From: Streptomyces sioyaensis
GTDB taxonomy: Bacteria > Actinomycetota > Actinomycetes > Streptomycetales > Streptomycetaceae
Assembly: GCF_004122735.1 (NCBI RefSeq)
Contig: NZ_SDIF01000029.1
Location: forward strand, 1-64,000
Direction: 5' to 3'
DNA: 64,000 bases
Positions 7,593 to 16,369 of the stretch are shown here, in pieces; position 1 is the stretch's first letter, and each line of letters begins with the position of its first letter. The position numbers were made by a program, and so were the translations under genes. Under the pieces are notes generated by a model that made no database searches, was not told where the DNA came from, and was given only the letters and a program-made list of their open reading frames with translations.

Positions 7593-8432
7593 ATGGGCTT
7601 CACGGACACGCGCTTCAACGTCAATCTGTCGATCCTGTTCACCGAGCTTCCGTTGCTGGAGCGGCCGGCGGCCGCACGGGCGGCGGGTTTCACGGCGGTG
7701 GAGCTGTGGTGGCCGTGGGTGGACGCCCCGGTTCCCGAGCCGACGGAGACGGCCGCCCTGCGCGCGGCGCTGGAGGACGCCGGGACCCGGCTGGTGGGCC
7801 TGAACTTCTACGCGGGGCAGCTGCCGGGGCCCGACCGTGGCGCGCTGTCCGTCCCGGGGGCGGAGTCGGAGCGGTTCCGGGCGAACGTGCCGGTGGCCGT
7901 CGAGTTCGCCCGCTCGCTGGGCTGCACCTCCTTCAACGCCCTGTACGGCAACCGCGTCGAGGGCGTGAGCGAGGCGGAGCAGGACGAACTGGCGCTGGAG
8001 AACCTGGCGTTCGCCGCCCGCGCGGTCGCCGAGGTGGACGGGGCGCTGCTGATCGAGGCGCTCAACGCGCCCGAGTCGCCGCGCTGCCCGATCGTCTCGG
8101 CCCCCCGGGCGATCGAGGTCGTGGACGCGGTGAACGCGGCCACCGGCCTGGACAACGCCCGGTTCCTGATGGATCTCTACCACCTGTCGATGAACGGCGA
8201 GGACCTGCACGAGGTCATCGACCGCTACACCGCGAAGACCGCGCATGTGCAGATCGCCGACAACCCGGGCCGCGGCGCCCCCGGCACCGGCGACCTCGAC
8301 TTCGCCGATCTGCTCGACCGCCTCGACAAGGCCGGTTACGACGGCTGGACCGGCCTGGAGTACAAGCCCGGCGACGGGCCGAGCGCGGGCGCCTTCGCCT
8401 GGCTGCCGGCCCCGCTGCGCGCGGCGAGCTGA
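7593..8432 (+). CDS. hyi: Hydroxypyruvate isomerase
   Basis: A 279-residue TIM-barrel enzyme of the xylose isomerase-like family that interconverts hydroxypyruvate and tartronate semialdehyde. Family landmarks are NLSILFTELPLLERPAAARA at the N-terminus, VELWWPW, the metal-site Glu in LLIEALN, FLMDLYHLSMNGED and HVQIADNPGRGAPGTG, ending with GLEYKPG. ATG at 7593 follows GGAAGGGG. It is divergent from the HTH regulator and 59 bases upstream of the reductase gene, forming a two-gene glyoxylate-use operon. Glyoxylate carboligase, its expected partner, is absent from the window. Confidence 0.93.
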   Translation: MGFTDTRFNVNLSILFTELPLLERPAAARAAGFTAVELWWPWVDAPVPEPTETAALRAALEDAGTRLVGLNFYAGQLPGPDRGALSVPGAESERFRANVPVAVEFARSLGCTSFNALYGNRVEGVSEAEQDELALENLAFAARAVAEVDGALLIEALNAPESPRCPIVSAPRAIEVVDAVNAATGLDNARFLMDLYHLSMNGEDLHEVIDRYTAKTAHVQIADNPGRGAPGTGDLDFADLLDRLDKAGYDGWTGLEYKPGDGPSAGAFAWLPAPLRAAS

Positions 8433-8491
8433 CCCGTAGGAAACCGGCGGCACCCCGCCTGACGACGCACGCTTTCGAAAGAGGCACCCTC

Positions 8492-9412
8492 ATGAGCAAC
8501 CTTGCTGACTCCTCCCGCCCGACCCGCCCGGCGATTGCATGGATCGGCCTGGGCATCATGGGCTCCCCCATGGCCGAGAACCTGCTCAAGGCCGGCTACT
8601 CGGTCACCGGCTACACCCTGGAGGCCGACAAGCTGGAGCGGCTGGCCGCGGCCGGCGGCACCGCGGCCGACTCGATCGCCGCGGCGGTCGCCGATGCCGA
8701 CGTCATCATCACCATGGTTCCCGCCTCCCCCCAGGTCGAGGCCATCGCCTACGGCCCCGACGGCATCCTGGAGAACGCCCGGCCCGGCGCGCTGCTGATC
8801 GACATGTCCTCGATCACCCCGCAGACCTCCGTCGACCTGGCCGAGGCCGCCGGCGACAAGGGCATCCGCGTCCTGGACGCCCCGGTCTCCGGCGGCGAGG
8901 CCGGTGCCGTCGAGGCCGTGCTGTCCATCATGGTCGGCGGCAACCAGGCGGACTTCGACGCCGCCCGCCCCCTCCTGGAGGCGCTGGGCAAGACCATCGT
9001 GCTGTGTGGTCCGCACGGCTCCGGTCAGACCGTCAAGGCCGCCAACCAGCTCATCGTCGCCGTCAACATCCAGGCGTGCGCCGAAGCCGTCGTCTTCCTG
9101 GAGAAGTCCGGCGTCGACCTGGCCGCCGCCCTCGACGTCCTCAACGGCGGGCTGGCCGGCTCGACCGTCCTGACCCGCAAGAAGGACAACTTCAAGAACC
9201 GCGACTTCCGGCCCGGCTTCCGTATCGACCTGCACCACAAGGACATGGGCATCGTCACCGACGCCGCCCGCACCGTCGGCGCCGCCCTCCCGGTCGGCGG
9301 CCTCGTCGCCAACCTCGTCGCCGCGCTGCGCGCCCAGGGCGACGGCGGCCTCGACCACTCCGCCCTGCTGCGCGGCGTCGAGCGCCTCTCCGGACAGCCC
9401 ACCGCCGGCTGA
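8492..9412 (+). CDS. glxR: Tartronate semialdehyde reductase (2-hydroxy-3-oxopropionate reductase)
   Basis: A 306-residue beta-hydroxyacid dehydrogenase. The Rossmann motif is GLGIMGSPMAENLLKAGY (about residues 17-34), the substrate motif is DAPVSGGEAGAVEA, and the catalytic Lys lies in GSGQTVKAANQLIV. It reduces tartronate semialdehyde to D-glycerate with NAD(P)H. ATG at 8492 follows GAAAGAGG. With hyi it channels glyoxylate-derived C3 units to glycerate, the last stage of allantoin carbon recovery. A strong hairpin follows the stop. Confidence 0.94.
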   Translation: MSNLADSSRPTRPAIAWIGLGIMGSPMAENLLKAGYSVTGYTLEADKLERLAAAGGTAADSIAAAVADADVIITMVPASPQVEAIAYGPDGILENARPGALLIDMSSITPQTSVDLAEAAGDKGIRVLDAPVSGGEAGAVEAVLSIMVGGNQADFDAARPLLEALGKTIVLCGPHGSGQTVKAANQLIVAVNIQACAEAVVFLEKSGVDLAAALDVLNGGLAGSTVLTRKKDNFKNRDFRPGFRIDLHHKDMGIVTDAARTVGAALPVGGLVANLVAALRAQGDGGLDHSALLRGVERLSGQPTAG

Positions 9413-9439
9413 GGCCGTGGCCGACGACTGAGCGCACGA

Positions 9440-9469
9440 CGGCCCGGCGGCACGACACACGCCGGGCCG
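9440..9469 (+). terminator. Terminator after glxR
   Basis: Perfect 10-bp arms CGGCCCGGCG and CGCCGGGCCG around a 10-base loop, 28 bases after the stop. The remaining bases up to 9670 show no gene. Confidence 0.7.
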
Positions 9470-9674
9470 CACGGCACGCCGTCGCCGGGCCGCACCATGC
9501 GCACGCGACGCGCGGTGTGCGGCCCGCGCCCGTCGCTGCCGTACACAGGCGCACCCACGGGGCCCGCCCCAGGCCCCCTCCACCCTTCCGGGCGGCGGCC
9601 GCGCCGACAACTGTCCTGTCGCGCCCAGGCGCGGCCGCCGCCCGGAATTCCGCGCCGCATCCCCACCCCCGGTT

Positions 9675-9718
9675 TGTTTCAACAAACTGTTGACGTTTGG
9701 TCCGAGCGCTTCTTACGC
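9675..9718 (+). promoter_or_regulatory. Catalase promoter with palindrome shared with uricase operon
   Basis: TCAACA-AAC-TGTTGA (9679-9693) is a perfect 6-bp inverted repeat with a 3-base centre. It overlaps TTGACG (-35), followed 18 bases later by TACGCT (-10). The reverse complement aligns with the uricase-operon promoter at 20 of 21 positions. Confidence 0.7.
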
Positions 9719-9764
9719 TCCGACAGCGGAAGCCAACTTCCGCGCTCTCGTACGGAAGGTCACC

Positions 9765-11246
9765 ATGTCGAAGCCCACGCTGACGGCGCGCTTTCTCACT
9801 ACGGAGGCTGGCGCCCCCGTCGCCGACAACCAGAACTCCGCCACCGCCGGCGTCGGCGGCCCGCTCGTCCTCCAGGACCAGCACCTGCTGGAGAAGCTCG
9901 CCCGGTTCAACCGCGAGCGCATCCCGGAGCGGGTCGTGCACGCCCGCGGCTCCGGTGCGTACGGCTACTTCGAGGTGACCGACGACGTCACGGGCTTCAC
10001 CCGCGCCGACTTCCTCAACACCGTCGGCAAGCGGACCGAGACGTTCATCCGGTTCTCGACCGTCGCCGACAGCCTGGGCGGCCCGGACGCGGCCCGTGAC
10101 CCGCGCGGCTTCGCCCTGAAGTTCTACACCGAAGAGGGCAACTACGACCTCGTCGGCAACAACACCCCGGTGTTCTTCATCAAGGACCCGATCAAGTTCC
10201 CCGACTTCATCCACTCGCAGAAGCGCGACCCCTTCACGGGCAAGCAGGAGCCGGACAACGTCTGGGACTTCTGGGCACACGCCCCCGAGGCCACCCACCA
10301 GATCACCTGGCTCATGGGCGACCGCGGCATCCCGGCCTCCTACCGCCATATGAACGGCTACGGCTCGCACACCTACCAGTGGACGAACGCCGAGGGCGAG
10401 GCCTTCTTCGTCAAGTACCACTTCAAGACCAACCAGGGCATCCGCAGCCTGAGCAGCGAGCAGGGCGCCGAGCTGGCGGGTAAGGACCCCAACAGCCACC
10501 AGACCGACCTGCTGCAGTCCATCGAGCGGGGCGTGTACCCCTCCTGGACGCTGTATGTGCAGGTCATGCCGGCCGCCGAGGCGGCGGACTACCGCTTCAA
10601 CCCGTTCGACCTCACGAAGGTGTGGCCGCACGCGGACTACCCGCTCCAGCGGGTCGGCCGCCTGGTCCTGGACCGCAACCCCGACAACGTCTTCGCCGAG
10701 GTCGAGCAGTCCGCCTTCTCCCCGAACAACTTCGTGCCCGGCATCGGCCCGTCCCCGGACAAGATGCTCCAGGGCCGGCTGTTCGCCTACGCCGACGCGC
10801 ACCGCTACCGCCTGGGCGTCAACCACACCCAGCTGCCGGTGAACGCCCCCAAGGCTGTTTCCGGTGGCCGAGCCGCCAACTACGGCCGGGACGGCCTCAT
10901 GGCGACCAACGGCTACGACCGGCACGCCAAGAACTACGAGCCGAACTCCTACGGCGGCCCCGTGCAGACGAACGAGGCACTCTCCGCCCCGCTCGCGGTC
11001 TCCGGCCACACCGGCACCCACGAGGCCCCGGCACACACCAAGGACGACGACTTCTTCCAGGCCGGCGAGCTCTACCGGCTGATGTCCGAGGACGAGAAGA
11101 AGCGCCTGGTGGACAACATCGCCGGCGGCCTCTCCCAGGTCGGCCGCGACGACGTGATCGAGAAGAACCTCGCGCACTTCCACGCGGCCGACCCGGACTA
11201 CGGCAAGCGCGTCGAGGCGCGGGTCCACGAACTGCGCGAGGACTGA
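9765..11246 (+). CDS. katA: Monofunctional heme catalase
   Basis: A 493-residue small-subunit catalase. The distal His is in [16 protein letters not shown], the Asn in [16 protein letters not shown], and the proximal heme Tyr in [14 protein letters not shown]. The family core [11 protein letters not shown] and [12 protein letters not shown] are intact. ATG at 9765 follows ACGGAAGG. It removes H2O2 in the cytosol. It is adjacent to the urate pathway and shares an almost identical promoter palindrome with the uricase operon, which suggests it is tuned to H2O2 made by uricase rather than only to general oxidative stress. Confidence 0.95.
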   Translation: MSKPTLTARFLTTEAGAPVADNQNSATAGVGGPLVLQDQHLLEKLARFNRERIPERVVHARGSGAYGYFEVTDDVTGFTRADFLNTVGKRTETFIRFSTVADSLGGPDAARDPRGFALKFYTEEGNYDLVGNNTPVFFIKDPIKFPDFIHSQKRDPFTGKQEPDNVWDFWAHAPEATHQITWLMGDRGIPASYRHMNGYGSHTYQWTNAEGEAFFVKYHFKTNQGIRSLSSEQGAELAGKDPNSHQTDLLQSIERGVYPSWTLYVQVMPAAEAADYRFNPFDLTKVWPHADYPLQRVGRLVLDRNPDNVFAEVEQSAFSPNNFVPGIGPSPDKMLQGRLFAYADAHRYRLGVNHTQLPVNAPKAVSGGRAANYGRDGLMATNGYDRHAKNYEPNSYGGPVQTNEALSAPLAVSGHTGTHEAPAHTKDDDFFQAGELYRLMSEDEKKRLVDNIAGGLSQVGRDDVIEKNLAHFHAADPDYGKRVEARVHELRED

Positions 11247-11270
11247 CGGGAGGTCAGCATCCTTGCGCAT

Positions 11271-11311
11271 CCGTACCGGCCGGCCAGCTGAGGGGCGGCC
11301 GGCCGGTACGG
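11271..11311 (+). terminator. Terminator after catalase
   Basis: Perfect 15-bp arms CCGTACCGGCCGGCC (11271-11285) and GGCCGGCCGGTACGG (11297-11311), 24 bases after the catalase stop. Confidence 0.8.
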
Positions 11312-11320
11312 AGAGGGAGC

Positions 11321-11410
11321 GCGGGCTCCGCGGCATCCGGGACACTCCAGTGCGGTGGGCAGCGCCCGCCCGGCAGGAAGGGCGAGCCGTATCCCTGCCG
11401 CGGAGCCCGC
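11321..11410. repeat. Long-range inverted repeat, 15-bp arms
   Basis: GCGGGCTCCGCGGCA (11321-11335) and its exact complement TGCCGCGGAGCCCGC (11396-11410) are separated by 60 bases. It lies in the gene-free stretch between catalase and the zinc-ribbon gene. Function unknown. Confidence 0.5.
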
Positions 11411-11494
11411 CTCCTCCACTCGGCCCCCACACGCTCCGTCCGGCGGCGCGATGTCCTGTCGCGCCGTTTCTCGCGCTGTCGGGCGGGATCCACC

Positions 11495-11536
11495 ACAGGG
11501 CCCGGAATCCGTACGGTCACGGATTCCGGGCCCTGT
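11495..11536. terminator. Very strong 18-bp hairpin
   Basis: Perfect arms ACAGGGCCCGGAATCCGT (11495-11512) and its complement (11519-11536) around a 6-base loop. It is the third inverted repeat in this 463-base gap and sits about 170 bases before the next gene. It may be a terminator for an opposite-strand or read-through transcript, or a relic of a mobile element. Confidence 0.55.
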
Positions 11537-11709
11537 GCCATGCGCGCCGGCCCCCGCCCCGGCTCCGCTCCCCCATACGCCATGGCTCCCCGTGTTCTTC
11601 CCCACCCGGGGCTCTCCCGCAATTCGGCCCCGGACGGCCGGTTTTGGCGAGACCATGGAGCCGGCAGCAGATCCGACCTGACTGCCGCCCGACCTGCCAG
11701 GAGCCCACC

Positions 11710-12459
11710 ATGGCCGACAGCGTGCCGGTGCGGTGCCCCACGTGCCGCCGCGAGAACGCCTTCACCCCGCCCACCTTCCCGTGCGCCTGCGGCGCCCCGC
11801 TGACCCTGCCCGTGCTGCGCGGCGGGGTGCCCGTCGAGATACTGCACCGCACCTGGCAGGCCTCCTGGGTGGAGGTGCGCTGCGAGGTCTGCGGACGGCA
11901 GGACGAATGGCCGGCGCCGGAGTCCGGCTGCGCCTGCGGCACGGTCGTCCGGGTCCCGGTCGCCCCGGCCCCCACCCCGCCTCCCCCGAACTTCCCGTCA
12001 CCCGGCCGGCCCACGAGGCAGCCCGCACCCGTGTCCCGCGCCCCGCACGGCGTCCCGTTCGGCACCCCGCGCCCGGCGTTCCGCCCGGTGACGATCCGCA
12101 CGGCCCGCGACTGCGTCACCGCCGCCGAGCAGTATCTGAAGTGGCTGGGCTATGCCGATGTCGCACGGGCCCAGGAGCGCACCGCCTCCGGGGTGGACCT
12201 GCGCGGTACGGGCGTGGTCGCGCAGGTCGACCCGACCACCCACGCCACCGCGCTGCGGGACATCGAATGCGTCTGGCTCAACGGCCTCAACGACTCGGCC
12301 CTCGCGGTCTTCTTCTCCCTCGCCGGCTACGCCCGCGACGCCCGGTCGCGCGCCGACGAGCTCCGTCTCCCGCTGTTCGTCATGGACCTCACCGGCACCC
12401 CGCAGCCGGTCAACGACCCGGCCGACGAGCTGATCACGTACGGCCCGGCCGGCCGGTGA
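11710..12459 (+). CDS. Double zinc-ribbon protein with degenerate Mrr-like nuclease fold
   Basis: A 249-residue protein. The N-terminus has two Cys4 ribbons: CPTC with CACG, and CEVC with CACG (residues about 9-80). A Pro-rich linker follows, then from about residue 130 a domain resembling the Mrr/restriction-endonuclease fold: AAEQYLKWLGY, GVDLRGTGVVAQVD. In active Mrr proteins the last motif ends in Q/E-x-K; here the Lys position is Asp, so catalysis is doubtful. ATG at 11710 follows AGGAGC. It may bind nucleic acid without cutting it. Function unknown. Confidence 0.65.
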   Translation: MADSVPVRCPTCRRENAFTPPTFPCACGAPLTLPVLRGGVPVEILHRTWQASWVEVRCEVCGRQDEWPAPESGCACGTVVRVPVAPAPTPPPPNFPSPGRPTRQPAPVSRAPHGVPFGTPRPAFRPVTIRTARDCVTAAEQYLKWLGYADVARAQERTASGVDLRGTGVVAQVDPTTHATALRDIECVWLNGLNDSALAVFFSLAGYARDARSRADELRLPLFVMDLTGTPQPVNDPADELITYGPAGR

Positions 12460-12540
12460 CCCGACCGCGCGACACCCCCACATGACGAGACATCAGCTGC
12501 GCCCACCCCCGCCCGCCCCCTCTCCGGCGATAATGACGGC

Positions 12541-12921
12541 ATGATCGACGCGAACACCCTGCGGGCCGTCTGCCTGGACTTCAACGGGGCGGCCGAGGAG
12601 TTCCCCTTCCCCCGGCACCCGGACGTGTCGACCTTCAAGGTCGGCGGCAAGATCTTCGCGCTGACGACGCTGACGCAGGCTCCGCTCACCGTGAGCCTCA
12701 AGTGTGAGCCCGAGCTGGCGGAGCGGCTGCGGGCCGCACACCCGGAGGTGGTGCCCGGCTATCACCTCAACAAGCGCCACTGGAACACCGTTTCCCTGGA
12801 CGGCTCGCTGCCCGACCGGCTCGTTCTCGACATGATCGAGGACTCGTACGACCTCGTGGTCGCCTCGCTTCCGCGCGCCCAGCGGCTGCTGCTCGACTGG
12901 CCGGGAGAGCGCCGGGCCTGA
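12541..12921 (+). CDS. MmcQ/YjbR family DNA-binding-like protein
   Basis: A 126-residue CyaY-fold protein. Family features are ADTLRAVCLDF-like N-terminus with GAAEEFPFPRHPDVSTFKVGGKIFAL, the KCEPELAERLRAAHPEVVPGY segment, and the HLNKRHWNTVSLDGSLPDRL motif, which is the hallmark of this family. These proteins are widespread in actinobacteria and have no settled biochemical role. It converges with the acyl-CoA synthetase gene, only 17 bases away. Confidence 0.85.
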   Translation: MIDANTLRAVCLDFNGAAEEFPFPRHPDVSTFKVGGKIFALTTLTQAPLTVSLKCEPELAERLRAAHPEVVPGYHLNKRHWNTVSLDGSLPDRLVLDMIEDSYDLVVASLPRAQRLLLDWPGERRA

Positions 12922-12938
12922 AGCGGGCCGGCGGCCGC

Positions 12939-14579
12939 TCAGTGCGGCACCCGCCCCAGGTCCCTGGCCAGCCGCTCGCGCAGCTCGACCTTGCGGACCT
13001 TGCCGCTGACCGTCATCGGGAACGCGTCGACGATGTCGAGGTGGCGCGGCACCTTGTAGTGGGCGAGCCGGGAGCGGCAGAAGCGGGCCAACTCGTCGCG
13101 GGTGAGCGGGTCTTCGGGGTCGCGCAGGATGACACAGGCCGCGATCTCCTCGCCGTACTTCTCGTCGGGGACCCCGACGACCTGTACGTCGGCGATCTTG
13201 GGGTGGGAGTAGAGGAACTCCTCGATCTCGCGCGGGTAGACGTTCTCGCCGCCCCTGATGATCATGTCCTTGATGCGGCCGACGATCCGGACGTAGCCGT
13301 CGTCGTTCATCACAGCGAGATCGCCGGTGTGCATCCACCGGGCGGCATCGATGACCTCGGCGGTGCGCTCGGGCTCCTCCCAGTAGCCGAGCATCACGCT
13401 GTAGCCACGGGTGCACAGCTCGCCCGGTGTGCCGCGCGGCACGGTGACCCCGCTCGCCGGGTCGGTGACCTTCACCTCGATGTGCGGCAGCACCCGGCCG
13501 ACGGTCTCGGTGCGGTGTGCGAGGTCGTCGTCGCGGCGGGTCTGGGTGGAGACCGGCGAGGTCTCGGTCATGCCGTAGCAGATGGAGACCTCGTCCATGT
13601 GCATCTCGGCGACCACCCGCTTCATCACCTCCTCGGGGCACGGCGAGCCCGCCATGATGCCCGTACGCAGCGAAGAGAGGTCGTAGGAGCCGAAGTCGGG
13701 GTGGTTGAGCTCGGCGATGAACATGGTGGGGACGCCGTAGAGGGAGGTACAGCGCTCGTCCTGGACGGTGCGCAGGGTGGTGGCGGCGTCGAAGGCGGGG
13801 GCCGGGATGACGATGCAGGCGCCGTGCGAGGTGCTGCCGAGGTTGCCCATGACCATGCCGAAGCAGTGGTAGAAGGGCACCGGCAGACACACCCGGTCGT
13901 GCTCGGTGTAGCCGAGGGTCTCGGCGACCCAGTAGCCGTTGTTGAGGATGTTGTGGTGGGAGAGGGTGGCGCCCTTGGGGAAGCCGGTGGTGCCGGAGGT
14001 GTACTGGATGTTGACCGGGTCGTCGGCGGTCAGGGTCTGTTCGCACTCCGCGAGCCGGGACTGCGGGACGGCAGCGCCGGCCGCCAGCAGCCCGCCCCAG
14101 GTGGGGTCGTCGAGGTAGACGACATCACGCAGCGCCGGGCTCTCGGCGCGCACCTGCTCGATCATCCGGCGGTAGTCGCTGGTCTTGTGGTGGGTCGCGG
14201 AGACCAGGACCGTGATGCCGGCCTGCCGCAGGACGTAGCCCAACTCATGGACGCGGTAGGCGGGATTGACATTGACGAGGATGGCGCCGATCTTCGCGGT
14301 CGCGTACTGGACGAGGACCCATTCGGCGCAGTTGGGGGCCCAGATGCCGACCCGGTCGCCCTTGGTGACGCCCTTGGCGAGCAGGCCGAGGGCCACCTCG
14401 TCGACCGCGCGGCCCAGTTCGGTGTAGGTCCAGCGGCGGCCGCTCGCCACCTCGACCAGCGCCTCGCGGTCGCCGAACCGGGCGAGGGCGCGGGCCAGAT
14501 CGGTGCCGATGGTGTGGCCGAGCAGCGGTCGTCCGGCGGCGCCGCTGGCGTACGACAGTTCCTGGTGCGTGGGGCTCAT
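12939..14579 (-). CDS. Acyl-CoA synthetase (AMP-forming, fatty-acyl type)
   Basis: A 546-residue ANL-superfamily ligase. The P-loop is [16 protein letters not shown] (about residue 190), followed by [47 protein letters not shown] and the C-terminal catalytic Lys in MTVSGKVRK. It activates a carboxylic acid, probably a short- or medium-chain fatty acid, as the acyl-AMP and then the CoA thioester. ATG at 14579 follows GGAGGA. It stands alone and is divergent from the uronate dehydrogenase-like gene. Chain-length preference cannot be read from sequence. Confidence 0.92.
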   Translation of the reverse strand: MSPTHQELSYASGAAGRPLLGHTIGTDLARALARFGDREALVEVASGRRWTYTELGRAVDEVALGLLAKGVTKGDRVGIWAPNCAEWVLVQYATAKIGAILVNVNPAYRVHELGYVLRQAGITVLVSATHHKTSDYRRMIEQVRAESPALRDVVYLDDPTWGGLLAAGAAVPQSRLAECEQTLTADDPVNIQYTSGTTGFPKGATLSHHNILNNGYWVAETLGYTEHDRVCLPVPFYHCFGMVMGNLGSTSHGACIVIPAPAFDAATTLRTVQDERCTSLYGVPTMFIAELNHPDFGSYDLSSLRTGIMAGSPCPEEVMKRVVAEMHMDEVSICYGMTETSPVSTQTRRDDDLAHRTETVGRVLPHIEVKVTDPASGVTVPRGTPGELCTRGYSVMLGYWEEPERTAEVIDAARWMHTGDLAVMNDDGYVRIVGRIKDMIIRGGENVYPREIEEFLYSHPKIADVQVVGVPDEKYGEEIAACVILRDPEDPLTRDELARFCRSRLAHYKVPRHLDIVDAFPMTVSGKVRKVELRERLARDLGRVPH

Positions 14580-14890
14580 CGGTGGTTCTCCTCCAGGGCG
14601 TCACGGGGGTGCGCGAAGAGCTGCTCCGCGCTCCCCGGTGCGAACGGCGGGATCTCGTCATCGGAGGCCGTGAAGGGATCGCCTTGTCAAGGGATCTTCA
14701 CCCCTCATCAGCCGGGGATCAACACCTCCCCTGACCTCACGGCGCACAACCATCCGACGCCCCGGCCGAGCGGGTGAACGGTGGCTCCCGGTGCGGACCT
14801 GCGCACCGCGCGGGCCGGGTTCCCCGCTGCCTTGCCGAGCGGTTCCTCGACGGTGAAGATGCGAGGGTTGTCGAAACCTGGGGAGGCGCT
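14580..14890. other. Divergent intergenic region
   Basis: Just over 300 bases between two divergent genes, presumably with both promoters. No strong palindrome or further gene is seen. Confidence 0.4.
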
Positions 14891-15694
14891 GTGGGTCTGG
14901 GGACGGTGGCGGTGACGGGCGCGGCGGGGAACATCGGTTCCGTCGTGCGGGAGGCGCTGCGGCGAGAGGCAGCGCGCTTGATCCTGGTCGACCGCGTCCC
15001 GCTGCAACCGGAGGCCGGGAACGAGGACGTCCACACCGTCGACCTGCGGGACGCGGCTGCCGTGGAGTCGGCGCTCGCGGGGGCCGACCGCGTGCTCCAC
15101 CTGGGAGGGGTCCCGGACGAGGCGCCGCTTCCCGACCTGCTGGAGGCCAACGTGCTCGGCACCCACCACGTCCTGGAGGCGGCGCGCCGCGCGGGAATCG
15201 AGCGGGTGGTGCTGGCCAGCAGTAACCGGGTGACCGGCTTCTACCCCGCGGGGCAGCACACCGGCCCGCGCGAACCGGTACGCCCCGACGGTCTGTACGG
15301 GGTGAGCAAGGCGGCCGTCGAGGCCCTCGGGCGCATGTACGCCGACAAGTTCGGTCTGTCCGTGGTCTGCCTGCGCATCGGCAGCTTCGAGCAGGCGCCC
15401 GCCGAGCCGCGGCATCTGGCGACCTGGCTGAGCCCGCGCGACGCCGTCGGCTACATCCGGGCCGCGCTGACCGCCCCGTCGTCCACCCGCTTCGCCACGG
15501 TGTACGCCGTCTCCGCCAACACCCGCCGTTTCTGGGAACTCCCCGACCCGGCGGTGCTGGGCTACACCCCCGTCGACGACGCCGAACTGCATGCCGGGGA
15601 CATCCCCGGCACGGACCTCCCGGCCGACCCGGCCGCACCCCAGGCCGGCCCCTACGCCCTGCCCGAGTTCACCCTGAAGCACCTCGGGCCCTGA
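14891..15694 (+). CDS. Uronate dehydrogenase-like NAD-dependent extended SDR
   Basis: A 267-residue short-chain dehydrogenase of the extended type. The dinucleotide motif is TGAAGNIG at residues 8-15, the active site is YGVSK with upstream SSNRVTGFYP, and the LRIGSF, TWLSPRD and VSANTRRFWEL stretches are typical of uronate dehydrogenases that oxidise glucuronate or galacturonate to aldarolactones. The GTG at 14891 follows GGGAGG by 4 bases; an upstream in-frame extension is low-complexity and has no ribosome site. No other sugar-acid genes are nearby. Confidence 0.85.
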   Translation: MGLGTVAVTGAAGNIGSVVREALRREAARLILVDRVPLQPEAGNEDVHTVDLRDAAAVESALAGADRVLHLGGVPDEAPLPDLLEANVLGTHHVLEAARRAGIERVVLASSNRVTGFYPAGQHTGPREPVRPDGLYGVSKAAVEALGRMYADKFGLSVVCLRIGSFEQAPAEPRHLATWLSPRDAVGYIRAALTAPSSTRFATVYAVSANTRRFWELPDPAVLGYTPVDDAELHAGDIPGTDLPADPAAPQAGPYALPEFTLKHLGP

Positions 15695-15769
15695 CCCACG
15701 CCGGATGCGCATGTGGCGCGGAGGTTCCCGGCCCCGCCCACGTGCAGCCCCGGGGCCGGCGCCACGTGT

Positions 15770-16066
15770 TCACACGTCCGGATGGTCCGGCACCGGTGAG
15801 GACGCGACAGCATCGTCGAAGATCTGGTCCCGCGCCGAGACGACCAGCCTGTTGAGTGCGGTGGCCACGGCGAGCGTCTCGCCGGGCCGATCCGGGGCGG
15901 CGATCCGGTCGGTCGACTCGTCGAGGAAGGCCATCGCCTTCCGCATGAGGCCGTGCGCTTCAGGGGTGGCGGGAAGCGCGTCGGCTTTGATCAGGTTGAG
16001 CATCGTCTCCAACGCCCCGGCCAGCTCACGGACCGCTTCACGCATCTCGGTTTCGTCGGAATCCAT
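15770..16066 (-). CDS. Hypothetical helical protein
   Basis: A 98-residue, acidic, mostly helical cytosolic protein with regular codon bias (EMREAVRELAGALETMLNLI). No domain recognised. The ribosome site before ATG 16066 is weak. It converges with the dehydrogenase gene. Confidence 0.55.
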   Translation of the reverse strand: MDSDETEMREAVRELAGALETMLNLIKADALPATPEAHGLMRKAMAFLDESTDRIAAPDRPGETLAVATALNRLVVSARDQIFDDAVASSPVPDHPDV

Positions 16067-16270
16067 GCGGCATACGATCGCGGGTCGGGGGTGAATGCGC
16101 CACCGCGCCTTTCGGCGGGAGGAGCCGGCTGAGTCCTGAACGGCACCACGTTCTCCCTGCATGTCGACCGCAGGAGCAGCGGGCGCGTTCGCGTACCGAC
16201 CGGAGAACCACGCTCGTCACGAAGGGCTTTGGCGCGTCAAGGCCGCACCCCATGAGGCACGTCGGCCCTG

Positions 16271-16293
16271 ACTCCCGTACCCGACACGGGAGT
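16271..16293. promoter_or_regulatory. Inverted repeat upstream of YciI-like gene
   Basis: Perfect 8-bp arms ACTCCCGT and ACGGGAGT around 7 bases, about 77 bases before the next start. It may be an operator or a leader hairpin. The rest of 16067-16270 shows nothing recognisable. Confidence 0.4.
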
Positions 16294-16369
16294 TGAGCGT
16301 CCGGTTCGGTGGCGTACATACGGACGTACGGGGGCGGGCCGATGCCGGACGGTGGTGAAAACTGTGGGC

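Noticed and set aside
9255..11432. A 725-codon minus-strand open frame
   Set aside because: It lies opposite the catalase and reductase genes, which have clear families and ribosome sites. The frame encodes Val/Gly/Arg-rich shadow sequence.
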